Source: Candidatus Eisenbacteria bacterium | GTDB lineage: Bacteria > Eisenbacteria > RBG-16-71-46 > CAIMUX01 > JAHJDP01 | Reading direction: 5' to 3' | Length of the DNA: 64,000 nt | Assembly (NCBI GenBank): GCA_018831195.1 | Contig: JAHJDP010000099.1 | Span: 55,450 to 119,449, forward strand | Notes under the pieces: model-generated | What the model was told of the DNA's origin: nothing | The model's database searches: none | Seen by the model: the letters and a program-made list of their open reading frames with translations, nothing else | Shown: one piece after another, positions 53,729-63,297 of the stretch | Layout: each line of letters begins with the position of its first letter | Numbering within the stretch: position 1 is the stretch's first letter | Program-made: the position numbers and the translations under genes

Positions 53729-56434
53729 ATGAGGAAGCTATATCTTGGAATCATCTGTGGCGCGGCGCTGTTTCTTGGTGGGTTTTTTTCAATGGCGTGG
53801 GCTGGAGCGATTTCAGTGGAGGATTATCTGCCGGTCATCCGCTATGACGCTTCTTACGAGGTGTTTCCGCTGAGAATGACCGCTCTGCCTGAGTTTTACG
53901 GATTGGGCGATTATATAGAAATGAATTGGGAGCTTTACGAGCCGGGGAACACCTATTATCCGCAAGATTTGTCCGTCAGTGTCCATGTAACTGAGGATTG
54001 GGATCCTGATTTTACCTGTGAGCCCAATCCGGGAGGCGCCTTTCATGTCATCCAATATCATTACTACTATGCCCGTAATGACCATTGGTTTGATGTCTCC
54101 GATCATGAGCACGATTGGGAGTGGATCTATGTGGTTGTTTTTGATAACGAATCATGCGGCCATATTCCCTATGCCGTCTCGCTCAGCTCTCATGATGAGG
54201 ATAATCATCTTAGCGATGTCTATTTCTATCCATGGGTTTCGCATGGCCCGTATATTGAAGTGGAGGATGGGACACATCCTGTCGCTTATCTTGAAGCAGG
54301 CAATGCCTTTTCAAGTACCGGCTCTGGGACGGAAACTCTGGATTGGGAGGATTTCTTAGCAGGCTATACCATGGAAGATGGATCGATGACCTTCTCCTCC
54401 TGCAACGGGGATGAGGTTGTTTTTAATGAGACATTGGCCTACGGCATTGACGGATACTTTGAATGCCGGATCATCCGCACACCTCCCTGGTCAAGGATCC
54501 ACTGGGAAGATTCATTCGCTCTCGGGCAATTGTCGACAGATAAATTAGACAATACGCCGGAACCCTGTCTTCCAATTTGCGATGATTGGTGCTGCTATCC
54601 CGGATGCACCTGGGGGCAATTGAGGTCTTGCTCCGAGCAGCCCTATCATTCATTCGGAAGGAATCCGCGGGGCCGGTCGCGCCCCTCCGGCATCATTTCG
54701 ACATCGGCGGGGAATCGGCTCTTCTGGGAGGATTGGGACGAAGCAGGAGTCGAATTCGCTGTTCTACGCAAGGATGTGGGCGGGAGCGACTGGGATACGC
54801 TCTCCGTCATGACCGATTCAACCTATATCGATCCGTACCTTTCTGGGGGAGACCGGATCCAGTACAAGATTCTCAGCCGTGAAATCGATGCGTCACCTTC
54901 CCGTCTTACCCCCGTGGCCGCCCAAGGTGTCATGGAGGTGCGTTCCCTTTTGGATTTGGAAATACCACTTGTACAATTAACCCAATGTGGTGACTGGATC
55001 TTCGGATTTTCCTATGATGGATTTCTGCATCGGCTCACCGTGGCGAGCGACGAGTCAATACAGCTGATGTCATCACACGACCTAAGGGACTGGGGATTGT
55101 TCGAAGGATTGGCCGATGTCCCCACACACATGACCAGCGAGTTGGTCTATTTTGGGCATCGGGATGAGGATTACTGGTCATCTTATGTATTGCTAATGGC
55201 GATCCCGGGTCGCGGGGTGGCTGTCTTTCTGGTCGATCAAGAGTCGGGACAGCTCACATTTCAATCCGTGGGCCCGCCCGAGGCGTATGAAATGGCGGTT
55301 GTGGAGGATAGAGTCTTCACGGCGCAAAGTGACGGCCTGGGTTCCTGGAAGTTGGTGGAACCGGAGCACTCACCCGTAATGTTAGTGCAGCAGCAGGAGC
55401 CCTTTGTCCCGGTGGGGATGTATCCACACTGCCGTTCGGTCTATGAGGGCCCGGGTTATTCAAGAATCACCGCCGTTTTTGACGAGCCGGGCGAAGAAGC
55501 GGATGGGGTCTATATTCTTGGGAGTGTTTTCAATGATGGGTGGGTTCCCCTTGGTAGTTTGCATGGATGCCCGCCGACCGAATCGTGCGAACTCACTCCA
55601 ATGAAGTGGGAGATTGAAGATATTGATTCCGAACAGGGTTTGATGATTCTGCGCGACATCTCCGGGCATCATTGCTATGCGCTGGTGGACGTTTCGAACC
55701 CTGAATACCCCGGCTATTTGGGCACTTTGGAAAACGATCTATTCTCATTTGTAAGTTTTGTGGGGTGGTGGAATGGATCAACGGCGACGCTGCTCCCTGG
55801 TGGGTACCAGTTGCTGGCGGGGCATACTTTTGTTCGATATGGGGGATCGGATCAATTGCGGATTTGGGGCGGATTAGAACTGTACAAGAGTCCTTTGCTG
55901 AATGATCCGTACGGCTTCCAATATATAACGACGATTGCCGATGAAGGGTTTAATGCCCTTGATAGGCTGGACCTCATGCCCACCGATTTGCTCAGCTGGC
56001 CGGGAGCGGATGGGAGCCTCATCCTGGTTTCCTATTATGACCCGTTTGAAGACACGGATGCATCCGGCCGCCTGGTCCTTTATGGCGCGGCATCCGATCT
56101 GCCCAGCGCCGGGCTTGATCGCCGGGAGAGTGGACCGGTTTCGTTGTATAAAAACCCGCTGCAATTCGGCCAGCCGTTCCCCAATCCAACAATATCCGGC
56201 GTGGAATTCCCGATCTCTCTCTCTCGGCCGGCGGACATCAGCTTGCGTGTCATTGACCCCTCCGGCCGGTCTGTTTGTGTGCTGGCCCGGGGGCGGTTTC
56301 CATCGGGGAGCCGGCAATTCCATTGGGATGCAAGAAATGGTAGCGGGTTGAGAGTCGCTCCCGGAATCTATTTCATTGCAGCGATTGTCGACGGCCGGAT
56401 GGCGGGAGTCCGCAGGACCGTGTTGGTTCGTTGA
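53729..56434 (+). CDS. Secreted protein with HDWE motif and sorting tail
   Basis: The 901 residues begin with a signal peptide; AGGAGG lies before the ATG. The N-terminal domain (about 30-260) contains DHEHDWEWIYVVV and, further on, a SHGPYIEV histidine segment. This is reminiscent of the H-x-HDWE metal site of NLP (necrosis-inducing) and Vps62-like proteins. A middle beta-propeller-like region (about 390-800) has repeating phrases, and the C-terminal sorting tail (FGQPFPNPTISGVEFPIS, DPSGRSVCVLARGRFPSG, FHWDARNGSG) closes the protein. Surface display is likely. The domain call is tentative. Confidence 0.65.
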   Translation: MRKLYLGIICGAALFLGGFFSMAWAGAISVEDYLPVIRYDASYEVFPLRMTALPEFYGLGDYIEMNWELYEPGNTYYPQDLSVSVHVTEDWDPDFTCEPNPGGAFHVIQYHYYYARNDHWFDVSDHEHDWEWIYVVVFDNESCGHIPYAVSLSSHDEDNHLSDVYFYPWVSHGPYIEVEDGTHPVAYLEAGNAFSSTGSGTETLDWEDFLAGYTMEDGSMTFSSCNGDEVVFNETLAYGIDGYFECRIIRTPPWSRIHWEDSFALGQLSTDKLDNTPEPCLPICDDWCCYPGCTWGQLRSCSEQPYHSFGRNPRGRSRPSGIISTSAGNRLFWEDWDEAGVEFAVLRKDVGGSDWDTLSVMTDSTYIDPYLSGGDRIQYKILSREIDASPSRLTPVAAQGVMEVRSLLDLEIPLVQLTQCGDWIFGFSYDGFLHRLTVASDESIQLMSSHDLRDWGLFEGLADVPTHMTSELVYFGHRDEDYWSSYVLLMAIPGRGVAVFLVDQESGQLTFQSVGPPEAYEMAVVEDRVFTAQSDGLGSWKLVEPEHSPVMLVQQQEPFVPVGMYPHCRSVYEGPGYSRITAVFDEPGEEADGVYILGSVFNDGWVPLGSLHGCPPTESCELTPMKWEIEDIDSEQGLMILRDISGHHCYALVDVSNPEYPGYLGTLENDLFSFVSFVGWWNGSTATLLPGGYQLLAGHTFVRYGGSDQLRIWGGLELYKSPLLNDPYGFQYITTIADEGFNALDRLDLMPTDLLSWPGADGSLILVSYYDPFEDTDASGRLVLYGAASDLPSAGLDRRESGPVSLYKNPLQFGQPFPNPTISGVEFPISLSRPADISLRVIDPSGRSVCVLARGRFPSGSRQFHWDARNGSGLRVAPGIYFIAAIVDGRMAGVRRTVLVR

Positions 56435-56449
56435 CCGCCGGAATTACCG

Positions 56450-58126
56450 TCAGGCCGCTTTGAGAGATGGCGGACGATCGATGAGGTTGTTGAGGATCTT
56501 GAGGACACGAGGTGTCTTTTGTACAAGAGCTGCTAACACATCCTTGGAGATTCCAATCCTCTTCATGACCGCAACTACCGCCTGCGGGGGGTGGTAGGCC
56601 ATCGCCTCGAGGTTGAGGGTTCTCGCCGCCAAAGTGTGCGCGACCGTGAGGAGTCCGGTTTCCTTTGAGATGTCACGGTTTGGATCCCGGTCATGAAATT
56701 CAATGACGGCATCCGCGATCGTTCTGTCGAACCCCCAGCCGATGATCAAATCATGCGCGAGCCGGGCATGATCCGCTTCAAAGATCACCGCTTCCGGCAC
56801 CAGGGGATCTATTCCGCAGGTTTTTGAAAAACGGCGGATTTCCCCCATGAGGGTTGGTTGGTCTTCCAGACGGAGGAGCAATCCCACCTCTTCCAGCAGG
56901 CCGAGATGGGCTAGGTGGCCGGGTTGGGGATATTTGAGAAGCCGGCCCAATTCCTGGGCCCACACCGCCATGGCGAGCATGGAGTAGCGCAACTCATCCG
57001 GATCCATGGCGAATCGAAGAGGTGTTTTAATGTTTCCTGACAATCCGGTCTGATACGAAATCTGCATGTTCGATGGTGGATTCATTTCCAAAGATGATGA
57101 CACTGGAAGGACTCCATCCAACCATTTCGGGATCGCCTTCCATTCGGAATCCGTCAGTTCGGTTCCCCGGCCGGCTAGACCCGGAGGGGGCGGAAGGAGA
57201 TAGGTTCGATCATGTCCCCACAATTTAAGGATGCCCGTTGTTGAGAAATTCTGATCTTCAGCGTGTTCCTCTATTTCTTGTTGGATCCCATCAGAGATTG
57301 CCGCCGCCGGGAAATAGTGCAGCCTTTCCGGTCCCATGGCTTCCAATGTGCGGCGGAGACCCTCTTGGAAAAGTTTGAGGGGATCACGGGCTGATGGGGT
57401 ATTCGACGGAGCCTGTGTTTCCTGCGATCGCTGATGTTCCGGGTTTGGCTGGGGTGTCGACTCAAGCGTGGGCAAGAGCCAAAGCGACGAAGGCTGATTG
57501 ACTTTCACTCGAACCGATGGCGGCCGGCTTCGATCGAGATCCGCCCAACCCATGACATCCCCGGCATTCATCGCATGATTCAGCGCGGGTCCGGAGCCGG
57601 CGGTCAGTTTTCCATTGCCGAGATAAAAGAGCCCGGTGGTTGGCAGTATGGGTGTCAGATCGTGCTCGCCGACATCGATAGGCAGGACAACCGCGTCGGA
57701 CAGAATCTCGATCTGCTCTTTACGACTCATCTTTTTAAGAAGACCCATGGCCACCAGATTGTGGAGGATTCCCCGGCCGGAGATGGACAAAGCTTGAAGC
57801 ATCATGGCCTGGCTGAAACCGGTGGAGTAGGCCAGATCATAGTAGACGCAGCCACCGGTCAGAGAAGAACGTTCATTTCGTAGACACCGCGTGAGAATGA
57901 CTTTGGGAACGGAAGAATGAATCCGGATCGCCGCGATGGCTTGAGAGGGCAGGGCGGCGCCGCGGGCATCACCCATCGGCTGGGCGGCAAAGCCGTGGCG
58001 GGACAATCCCCGGCCTCGGAGAGGAATCCGCTTTCCGCCTCCCTCCGAAACGATGAAGACGTCAAAGGGATGGGGATATTTCAAACCGTGATTCTGTGGA
58101 AGGAATGCATCCTGATGGTGCGTCAC
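56450..58126 (-). CDS. HDOD-domain regulator with PilZ-like and cNMP-like parts
   Basis: The 558 residues begin with a GTG preceded by TTGAGG. A PilZ-like N-terminal segment is followed by a region resembling a cyclic-nucleotide-binding fold (TGLFYLGNGKLT...AGDVMGWADL, about 165-205). A low-complexity linker (about 215-245) leads to an HDOD domain (about 330-530; LLEEVGLLLRL, DHARLAHDLIIGWGF, VIEFHD). HDOD proteins lack phosphodiesterase activity and act in signalling. The PilZ and cNMP calls are weak; HDOD is firm. Confidence 0.7.
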   Translation of the reverse strand: MTHHQDAFLPQNHGLKYPHPFDVFIVSEGGGKRIPLRGRGLSRHGFAAQPMGDARGAALPSQAIAAIRIHSSVPKVILTRCLRNERSSLTGGCVYYDLAYSTGFSQAMMLQALSISGRGILHNLVAMGLLKKMSRKEQIEILSDAVVLPIDVGEHDLTPILPTTGLFYLGNGKLTAGSGPALNHAMNAGDVMGWADLDRSRPPSVRVKVNQPSSLWLLPTLESTPQPNPEHQRSQETQAPSNTPSARDPLKLFQEGLRRTLEAMGPERLHYFPAAAISDGIQQEIEEHAEDQNFSTTGILKLWGHDRTYLLPPPPGLAGRGTELTDSEWKAIPKWLDGVLPVSSSLEMNPPSNMQISYQTGLSGNIKTPLRFAMDPDELRYSMLAMAVWAQELGRLLKYPQPGHLAHLGLLEEVGLLLRLEDQPTLMGEIRRFSKTCGIDPLVPEAVIFEADHARLAHDLIIGWGFDRTIADAVIEFHDRDPNRDISKETGLLTVAHTLAARTLNLEAMAYHPPQAVVAVMKRIGISKDVLAALVQKTPRVLKILNNLIDRPPSLKAA

Positions 58127-58138
58127 GTTTTGGCCTCA

Positions 58139-58889
58139 ACTTGTTAACTGCAGTGATAAGAACCTGATTCTGCGCATCTTGTGGTGTCTCCAGGAGTCAT
58201 CGGATCCCCGGCCTGACTTCCTTAGATGACGGATGGGCACCCCAAAGCCCGACGTTCGCGGGCATTGGCCGGTGCCGGGCATGAAAAGGGTGTGTGGCGG
58301 GAGGAAGGTAAAAATAGCTTGAAAATATGCCGCCACAGCCGTCAATATTAACTAGAGGTCGGTCAGGAGGCCGGCCCGATATCAATACTATCCTGGCGCT
58401 CCTTCCGTGGGCGCCGCATGAGGTTAAGACCATGCTTAGTCGAATTCACATCGTACCCAACAGGTGCGGGATGTTCTCAAGCCGGATGGCGATTGCCGAT
58501 TCCATTAAGAATTTGGATTGCCAGGGCGGCGTATATTCCTGCTCTGTTGTCCCGACGAATTGCAGACAAACGCAATTGCCGGGAACAGGGGGCCTCGAAA
58601 TATGAGGTTTCTTGATGGGTACAGCTGGTGGAGTCAACGGCTGAGCGTGGGAGGACCTGCTTCCCGTTAGTTCTCTTCAAAATCAGCCTTTCACTCTGAG
58701 CGCACGGAGTTTCCTGAGTCCTGCGTTGGGATAAGTCTTTTATCCCTCGACGGATCTCACCCTCCGGCCATTGCGTTCGCTCCACCGGCTCTGAAATGAG
58801 TCATTCAACCAGGGGGCGGCACGTCCCTGATATATCCGCTCAATCGGTCTCGCACCGGTTCCTTGGCGGGTGGTGGAGGAGGAGAGGAG
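58139..58889. other. Noncoding region, no gene seen
   Basis: About 750 bases without an ORF that looks real. Short open frames here have no ribosome sites or recognisable motifs. It must hold the promoter for the sigma-factor gene and possibly that of the HDOD gene, but no box is convincing. Confidence 0.4.
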
Positions 58890-59465
58890 ATGTTTGCCCA
58901 CGGAGTGAGTAACGAATTGTTAAAGAGTCTTTTTGACCTCAGGGATCCGGTCGTTCATTTTCTTGAGGGTAAGGGTGTTGTTCGTGACGATGCCGAGGAT
59001 ATCTTTCAGGATACACTGTTGGCGTTCCAAGAGGGATTGGGCCGGTTTGATCCCCACTTCGGAGCCTCAATGGGTCACTCTGTCAGCCGGCATCGAGGCC
59101 TTGTTAAAGCAGGCTCCCCGTGGATTCGGAAAGAATGTGTGGTGGAGAGCGTTTCACCTGACCTGGTGAAAAGAGCCCGCCGCTGGTTCTGGGGTATTCT
59201 TAGAAACAAGGTCCGGGCGCACTATAGACATTGCAGCCGATGGATCCGTGAAGTTCCCGAACAAACAGCAGATCCGCCGGATTATCTTGTCATCCGACTG
59301 CCTGAGCTGCTGAGCCGTCTCACGGATCAGGAAGCAGAGGTTCTCACCCTGAGATTTATGGAGGGTGCTGATCTCGCCCGGGTGGCTGAACATTGTGGTG
59401 TCAGCGTTCCTACGGCGCATCGGCGGGTGCGGCAGGCATTGGTCGCCGCCAGGGCGCAGATTTAA
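58890..59465 (+). CDS. ECF-like sigma factor with an insert in region 2
   Basis: The ATG at 58890 has GGAGGAGAGGAG upstream. The 191 residues show sigma region 2 start (VRDDAEDIFQDTLLAFQEGLGRFDP), then about 40 residues of insert, then RWFWGILRNKVRAHYRH (region 2.3-2.4), and region 4 (LTDQEAEVLTLRFMEGADLARVAEHCGVSVPTAHRRVRQAL). The insert separates parts that are normally adjacent. No anti-sigma gene is beside it. Class uncertain but the sigma-70 type is clear. Confidence 0.8.
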   Translation: MFAHGVSNELLKSLFDLRDPVVHFLEGKGVVRDDAEDIFQDTLLAFQEGLGRFDPHFGASMGHSVSRHRGLVKAGSPWIRKECVVESVSPDLVKRARRWFWGILRNKVRAHYRHCSRWIREVPEQTADPPDYLVIRLPELLSRLTDQEAEVLTLRFMEGADLARVAEHCGVSVPTAHRRVRQALVAARAQI

Positions 59466-59508
59466 CAATAATATTGCCGGCAATAGGATGCCGGCGCATA
59501 ACCTCAAC

Positions 59509-59539
59509 CCCCGGATCCCGGTACTTATGGGATCCGGGG
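59509..59539. terminator. Terminator between sigma-factor and CotH genes
   Basis: CCCCGGATCCC and GGGATCCGGGG form a perfect 11-bp stem around a 9-base loop, followed by CTTTCTGTTAT on the + strand. It serves the convergent genes ending at 59465 and 59550. Confidence 0.8.
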
Positions 59540-59549
59540 CTTTCTGTTA

Positions 59550-62018
59550 TCAGCGCAATCTGACGAGTCTCTGGGTCTTCGATTCGAGGCCCAGGGTCAG
59601 GCGCGCAAAGTAGACGCCCGATGCGATCTTGTCGCCATGATTATCCCGCCCCGACCATTCGAATGTCTTTTGGCCCGCAGTCATCCGTCCATCGATGAGG
59701 CTGGCGACCCGGCGACCTTGTACATTAAAAATCTCAAGCCGGGCCTCTTCATCACGGGGGATGGTGAATCTGAAGAGGGTTGAGCTCTTAAATGGATCGG
59801 GTTGGCAGGGGCTGAGGGTCAGCCTCCAGACCGTATCCGGGGTCACCACTCCGGTCCCCGCGCCATTGCTGGCGCCCGGCGTGGGGATGCTGAAAAAGAT
59901 CCAGGGTGAGCCCCCATCGGTGGATCGTCCCTCGCTGATATCGGCGGATTGAGCGCCGAAAGTATAGGTGTCAATCGCCTCGTTGCCCGCTGTGAGTCGT
60001 CCAAAGAGCCCGAGATCCTCCCCATCACCGCTCAGTTTGAAATTGGTGTGGAGCGGGCCCTCTTCTTCATCATTGTCGCACCAGAACAGCAGAAAGCCTT
60101 CGCCGGCAATACTTGTATCGGGGAGGGCCCATTGGGTGGGGTTCGCCAAATCATCGGTGAGATAGAGCCCGCCCAGCGCCAATGGATCTGGGCCGGGATT
60201 ATAAATTTCAAGCCAGTCTTCGTAGGAGCCGGAACTGTCCTGGATACCGGAATTGTTCAAGGCGATAAACTCATTGATGAAGAGGGTGATTTCTTCGGGC
60301 TCGGTGGGATTCTGATTCTCGGCGCCGGGTGTGGCCAGGCTGAGAAGCTGCCAGTCACCCGTGGCGTCGGGCCAGCGGCCGTAAGGTTGCTCGGCGCCCA
60401 GCGCGGGGATCGTCAATGCATCGCGAATGACCGAGCCATCCAGGAAGAAGAGATCTTCGCCGCCGGCGCTCAGCTTGAAGCTGGTGTGCAGGGACCCTTC
60501 CGAGGTTTCGCCATCGGCCCAAAGAATAAAATATTCACCCGGTTGAATCGTCGTGTCGGGAAAGGCATACAGTTGGGGATAGGCCATATCATCAGTGAGA
60601 TAGTAGCCGAAGAGGTTCACCGGGCCAGCGCCGTTGTTCACAATCTCGATCCAGTCATCAAAATCACCATAATCGTCGGCCAGCGTTTGGTTGTTATCGG
60701 ACATAACTTCATTAAGAACAAGGCCATCAGCAGGCGTCCATGTACCGATACGGCCGCGCAGCCAGCTGTCGCGAGCCCTAATAAAGGTTTCCAATGCCGG
60801 GATTATTCGCGGCCCGTCATAGATATTTGAGGTCATGGCATTGTCGAACTCGGTATTGGTGAACATCTTGTTATTATCCAAGTAGACAAAAGGCCGGATA
60901 AGATCCCGCATCGCTTCCATACGCGCCACGAGCCTGTCAGGATCGGCGGCGCCGGCCATCAATCTCTTGAAATGACCAAGGTAGATCTCTTCATACTGGG
61001 GGATATCCCAAAGTCTCTCGGCGAGAGGCCTATTCTGACCCGGCTGGGGATTGACCCACAGTGGATCAAGCTGCCTCAGCTGCGTTTGGGACAGATTCCA
61101 CATGTTGAAAATGCCCCATGACTCATTGACATCCCACTTAGAGAAAACGAAGCGGCTGTCGAGGTCGCGGTGATAAAGGTAGTAATTGACGCAGCGCCCG
61201 ATATAGCTGTCGAGATTGACGGTGAGGTTGTCAATGGCGAGCATGGCCAGTGCGGAACTGACCTCCATGATTTCAGAGAGCGTGTCCGGCAATGAGGCAA
61301 GGGAGGTGTTATTCAATTTGTCGGTCAATTCCACAAGTGATGACCAATCGTTTTCCTCTTCATTGGTTTTTAGCTCATAGTCGGCGTAATATGATGATTC
61401 ATTCGTACCCAGATACTCGAGTGAACCATGAGGTTCGCCTTTCCAAAGATTGCCTTCTTCGCCGGGGCCGAACCGGCTTTCGATGAATTCTTGGTCGAAC
61501 TGCTCTACTAATGTATAGAGACCCCAATAGGTATTGTTTATATAGAGCGCGGCGAAATTGGTTCGTTCCGTCGGCAGCCCGGCGGCTTCACACAATTCAT
61601 AACATGACTTTTCGCGAACGAAGGAAGGATCCATAAAGCCGTTGTTGAGATTCAATTTATCCAATCCATAGACGGTTTGATCCAATACATATTCATCGAT
61701 ATCCAATTTGAATGATTTTTTAACACCCGGATAACTGCCATAGCTGCTGTTGCCTTTGAAGCGGACACCGATGGAATCAAACTGCACAACACCCCATTCA
61801 AACGAACCCGGGAGATAGGGAGGGTCATCGGGGTAGTTTTCGAAATTATCCTCCAAGAGAGTCCACCAATTCGGTTGATCAAAGGTGAGGCGGATTTCAT
61901 GGACCGCATCGCCGTCGAAGAGGGGATGCGCCGGCGGCTCAAGCGAGGCCTGAGCGGGCGAAAGAAGAAGCAATAACATGAGAGTCAATACGGCCATCAG
62001 GATCAAGCGGTCTTTCAT
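59550..62018 (-). CDS. CotH-family secreted protein with lamin-tail domains and sorting tail
   Basis: The start is the ATG at 62018 (AGGAG 7 bases upstream), giving 822 residues. Signal peptide, then a CotH kinase-like domain (about 35-400; GVKKSFKLDIDEYV, GLDKLNLNNGFMDPS, WGLYTLVEQFDQEFI, and a VFSKWDVNESWG segment). Two lamin-tail-like beta domains follow (about 415-555 and 560-690; VLNEVMSDN...DYGDFDDWIEIVNNG, FINEFIALN...DSSGSYEDWLEIYNPG), then the FlgD-like sorting tail. CotH proteins are protein kinases of spore coats in Firmicutes; in secreted bacterial forms the substrate is unknown. Confidence 0.9.
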   Translation of the reverse strand: MKDRLILMAVLTLMLLLLLSPAQASLEPPAHPLFDGDAVHEIRLTFDQPNWWTLLEDNFENYPDDPPYLPGSFEWGVVQFDSIGVRFKGNSSYGSYPGVKKSFKLDIDEYVLDQTVYGLDKLNLNNGFMDPSFVREKSCYELCEAAGLPTERTNFAALYINNTYWGLYTLVEQFDQEFIESRFGPGEEGNLWKGEPHGSLEYLGTNESSYYADYELKTNEEENDWSSLVELTDKLNNTSLASLPDTLSEIMEVSSALAMLAIDNLTVNLDSYIGRCVNYYLYHRDLDSRFVFSKWDVNESWGIFNMWNLSQTQLRQLDPLWVNPQPGQNRPLAERLWDIPQYEEIYLGHFKRLMAGAADPDRLVARMEAMRDLIRPFVYLDNNKMFTNTEFDNAMTSNIYDGPRIIPALETFIRARDSWLRGRIGTWTPADGLVLNEVMSDNNQTLADDYGDFDDWIEIVNNGAGPVNLFGYYLTDDMAYPQLYAFPDTTIQPGEYFILWADGETSEGSLHTSFKLSAGGEDLFFLDGSVIRDALTIPALGAEQPYGRWPDATGDWQLLSLATPGAENQNPTEPEEITLFINEFIALNNSGIQDSSGSYEDWLEIYNPGPDPLALGGLYLTDDLANPTQWALPDTSIAGEGFLLFWCDNDEEEGPLHTNFKLSGDGEDLGLFGRLTAGNEAIDTYTFGAQSADISEGRSTDGGSPWIFFSIPTPGASNGAGTGVVTPDTVWRLTLSPCQPDPFKSSTLFRFTIPRDEEARLEIFNVQGRRVASLIDGRMTAGQKTFEWSGRDNHGDKIASGVYFARLTLGLESKTQRLVRLR

Positions 62019-62299
62019 CGATGCACTCCTCATCTTAAAGCCTTAAGTTCTGTCGGCGATCACCACCGCCGGTCCCTCTTGCATTCCCAAAACGCATCGT
62101 CATTTAAATACTTGCGAAAAATCCGCATCTCTCTCCAATGGATGAATATTCATGATATCATAAAATGGTCAAATGCTCTAGTCTCTATTCTAACAATAGG
62201 TTAAAGGTCCTCTGGGTTGTGGTGAAAGCCGAAAGATTGACAAAACCTTGCCGCGCGAGCGCAAGTTTGCCGGCGCTTCAGCGTTTGGATGGGTGAGAT
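62019..62299. promoter_or_regulatory. Divergent promoter region, CotH and sigma factor genes
   Basis: No gene seen. It contains two overlapping palindromes, ATGAATATTCAT (62142-62153) and ATGATATCAT (62152-62161), in an AT-rich island that could carry regulatory sites for one or both divergent genes. Confidence 0.35.
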
Positions 62300-62863
62300 G
62301 TGAGAGAGTCTCTAACCGACGACGAACTTATGGCGCGCGGCGCCAACGGCGATATGGATTCATTCCGTATTCTCGTCGAACGGTGGGAAAGACCTGTCTT
62401 TATCTTTCTCGATCGAATGCTGGATTCGCCGGAGGAGGCGCAGGATCTCGGCCAAGAGACATTCTTAAAGATGTGCCGGGAGGCGGAGCGCTACCAACCC
62501 TCCGGCCGGTTTAAGAGCTGGCTCTTCCGGATAGCGGGCAACTTGGCCCGGAGCCGGCTGAGACGAAGAAAAATCTTAAAATGGATCCGATTTGAACCGG
62601 AGAAACATGATCATGGCGCATCGGCCCGACCGGCGGATCGGGATCTTGAAGCCCGCGAGATCCGGGTTATGGTGCGCGAGGCGCTGCGCCGGCTTCCGGA
62701 ACGCCAGCGCCAGGCGGTCATCTTGAGACAGTTTGAGAACCTGGATTATAAAGAGATCGCAGAAGCGATGGGAACAACCGTCTCAGCGGTTGAAACGCTG
62801 CTGCATCGTGCGATGAGGGCCCTCAGAGAGGATTTGAGCCGAAAGAAGATGGAAGAGTCATGA
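62300..62863 (+). CDS. ECF RNA polymerase sigma factor
   Basis: The 187 residues start with GTG. Region 2 (LVERWERPVFIFLDRMLDSPEEAQDLGQETFLKM, SWLFRIAGNLARSRLRRRK) and region 4 (ALRRLPERQRQAVILRQFENLDYKEIAEAMGTTVSAVETLLHRAMRAL) are complete and normally spaced. The anti-sigma gene follows with an ATGA overlap, so the pair is translationally coupled. It probably responds to envelope stress through the next two genes. Confidence 0.95.
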   Translation: MRESLTDDELMARGANGDMDSFRILVERWERPVFIFLDRMLDSPEEAQDLGQETFLKMCREAERYQPSGRFKSWLFRIAGNLARSRLRRRKILKWIRFEPEKHDHGASARPADRDLEAREIRVMVREALRRLPERQRQAVILRQFENLDYKEIAEAMGTTVSAVETLLHRAMRALREDLSRKKMEES

Positions 62864-63297
62864 AACCTGCCCCTGTTCATATTGATACAAAAATTGAATC
62901 CTTCTTGGATAAAGAACTCTCCCCGGCTGAGAATGACGCCGTACAGGAGCATTGTGCCACCTGTCCGGTTTGTGAACGCTTATTGAAAGAGCAGATCGCG
63001 GTGCGCAAGATGCTGGCCGGTGTCACAGGAAGCGAGCCGATTCGCCCGATGTGGAACGGCGTTCGCGAACGGCTCATTAAATCTGAACCGCAGCGGCTCA
63101 AATCCGCCTTTGCTCTCGGCGCAACAGCGGCCGCGGTCGGAGTTTGTGTAGGGCTTTTCGTTGGATCATTGCAGACACACGCACCGGAGATGGAGTCATC
63201 GAATCTCTGGTCTAATGTCGGATCGACAATAACCGGCGAGACAGATGAGTTACTCCCGTCGCTCTATCTCAACACGTCGGATGAAGAAGGGAGCTGA
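62860..63297 (+). CDS. Anti-sigma factor with zinc motif and membrane anchor
   Basis: The 145 residues have the ZAS-type motif H-x3-C-x2-C (His31, Cys35, Cys38) in the N-terminal cytoplasmic domain, one transmembrane helix (about 85-105) and a short extracytoplasmic tail. It should hold the coupled ECF sigma factor at the membrane. The next gene overlaps by one base. Confidence 0.9.
   Translation: MKPAPVHIDTKIESFLDKELSPAENDAVQEHCATCPVCERLLKEQIAVRKMLAGVTGSEPIRPMWNGVRERLIKSEPQRLKSAFALGATAAAVGVCVGLFVGSLQTHAPEMESSNLWSNVGSTITGETDELLPSLYLNTSDEEGS

Noticed and set aside
58327..58605. 92-codon open frame in the 750-base gap
   Set aside because: No ribosome site, no motif and no codon pattern like its neighbours.
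59550..62018. Spore-coat CotH as evidence of sporulation
   Set aside because: CotH-like domains are common in secreted proteins of non-spore-forming bacteria, and no spore genes are seen here.
62142..62161. Second site for the SPFH-linked RHH repressor
   Set aside because: The core ATGATATCAT also occurs at 62152-62161, but the flanks differ from the 21023-21044 palindrome, and a 10-base AT-rich palindrome can occur by chance.
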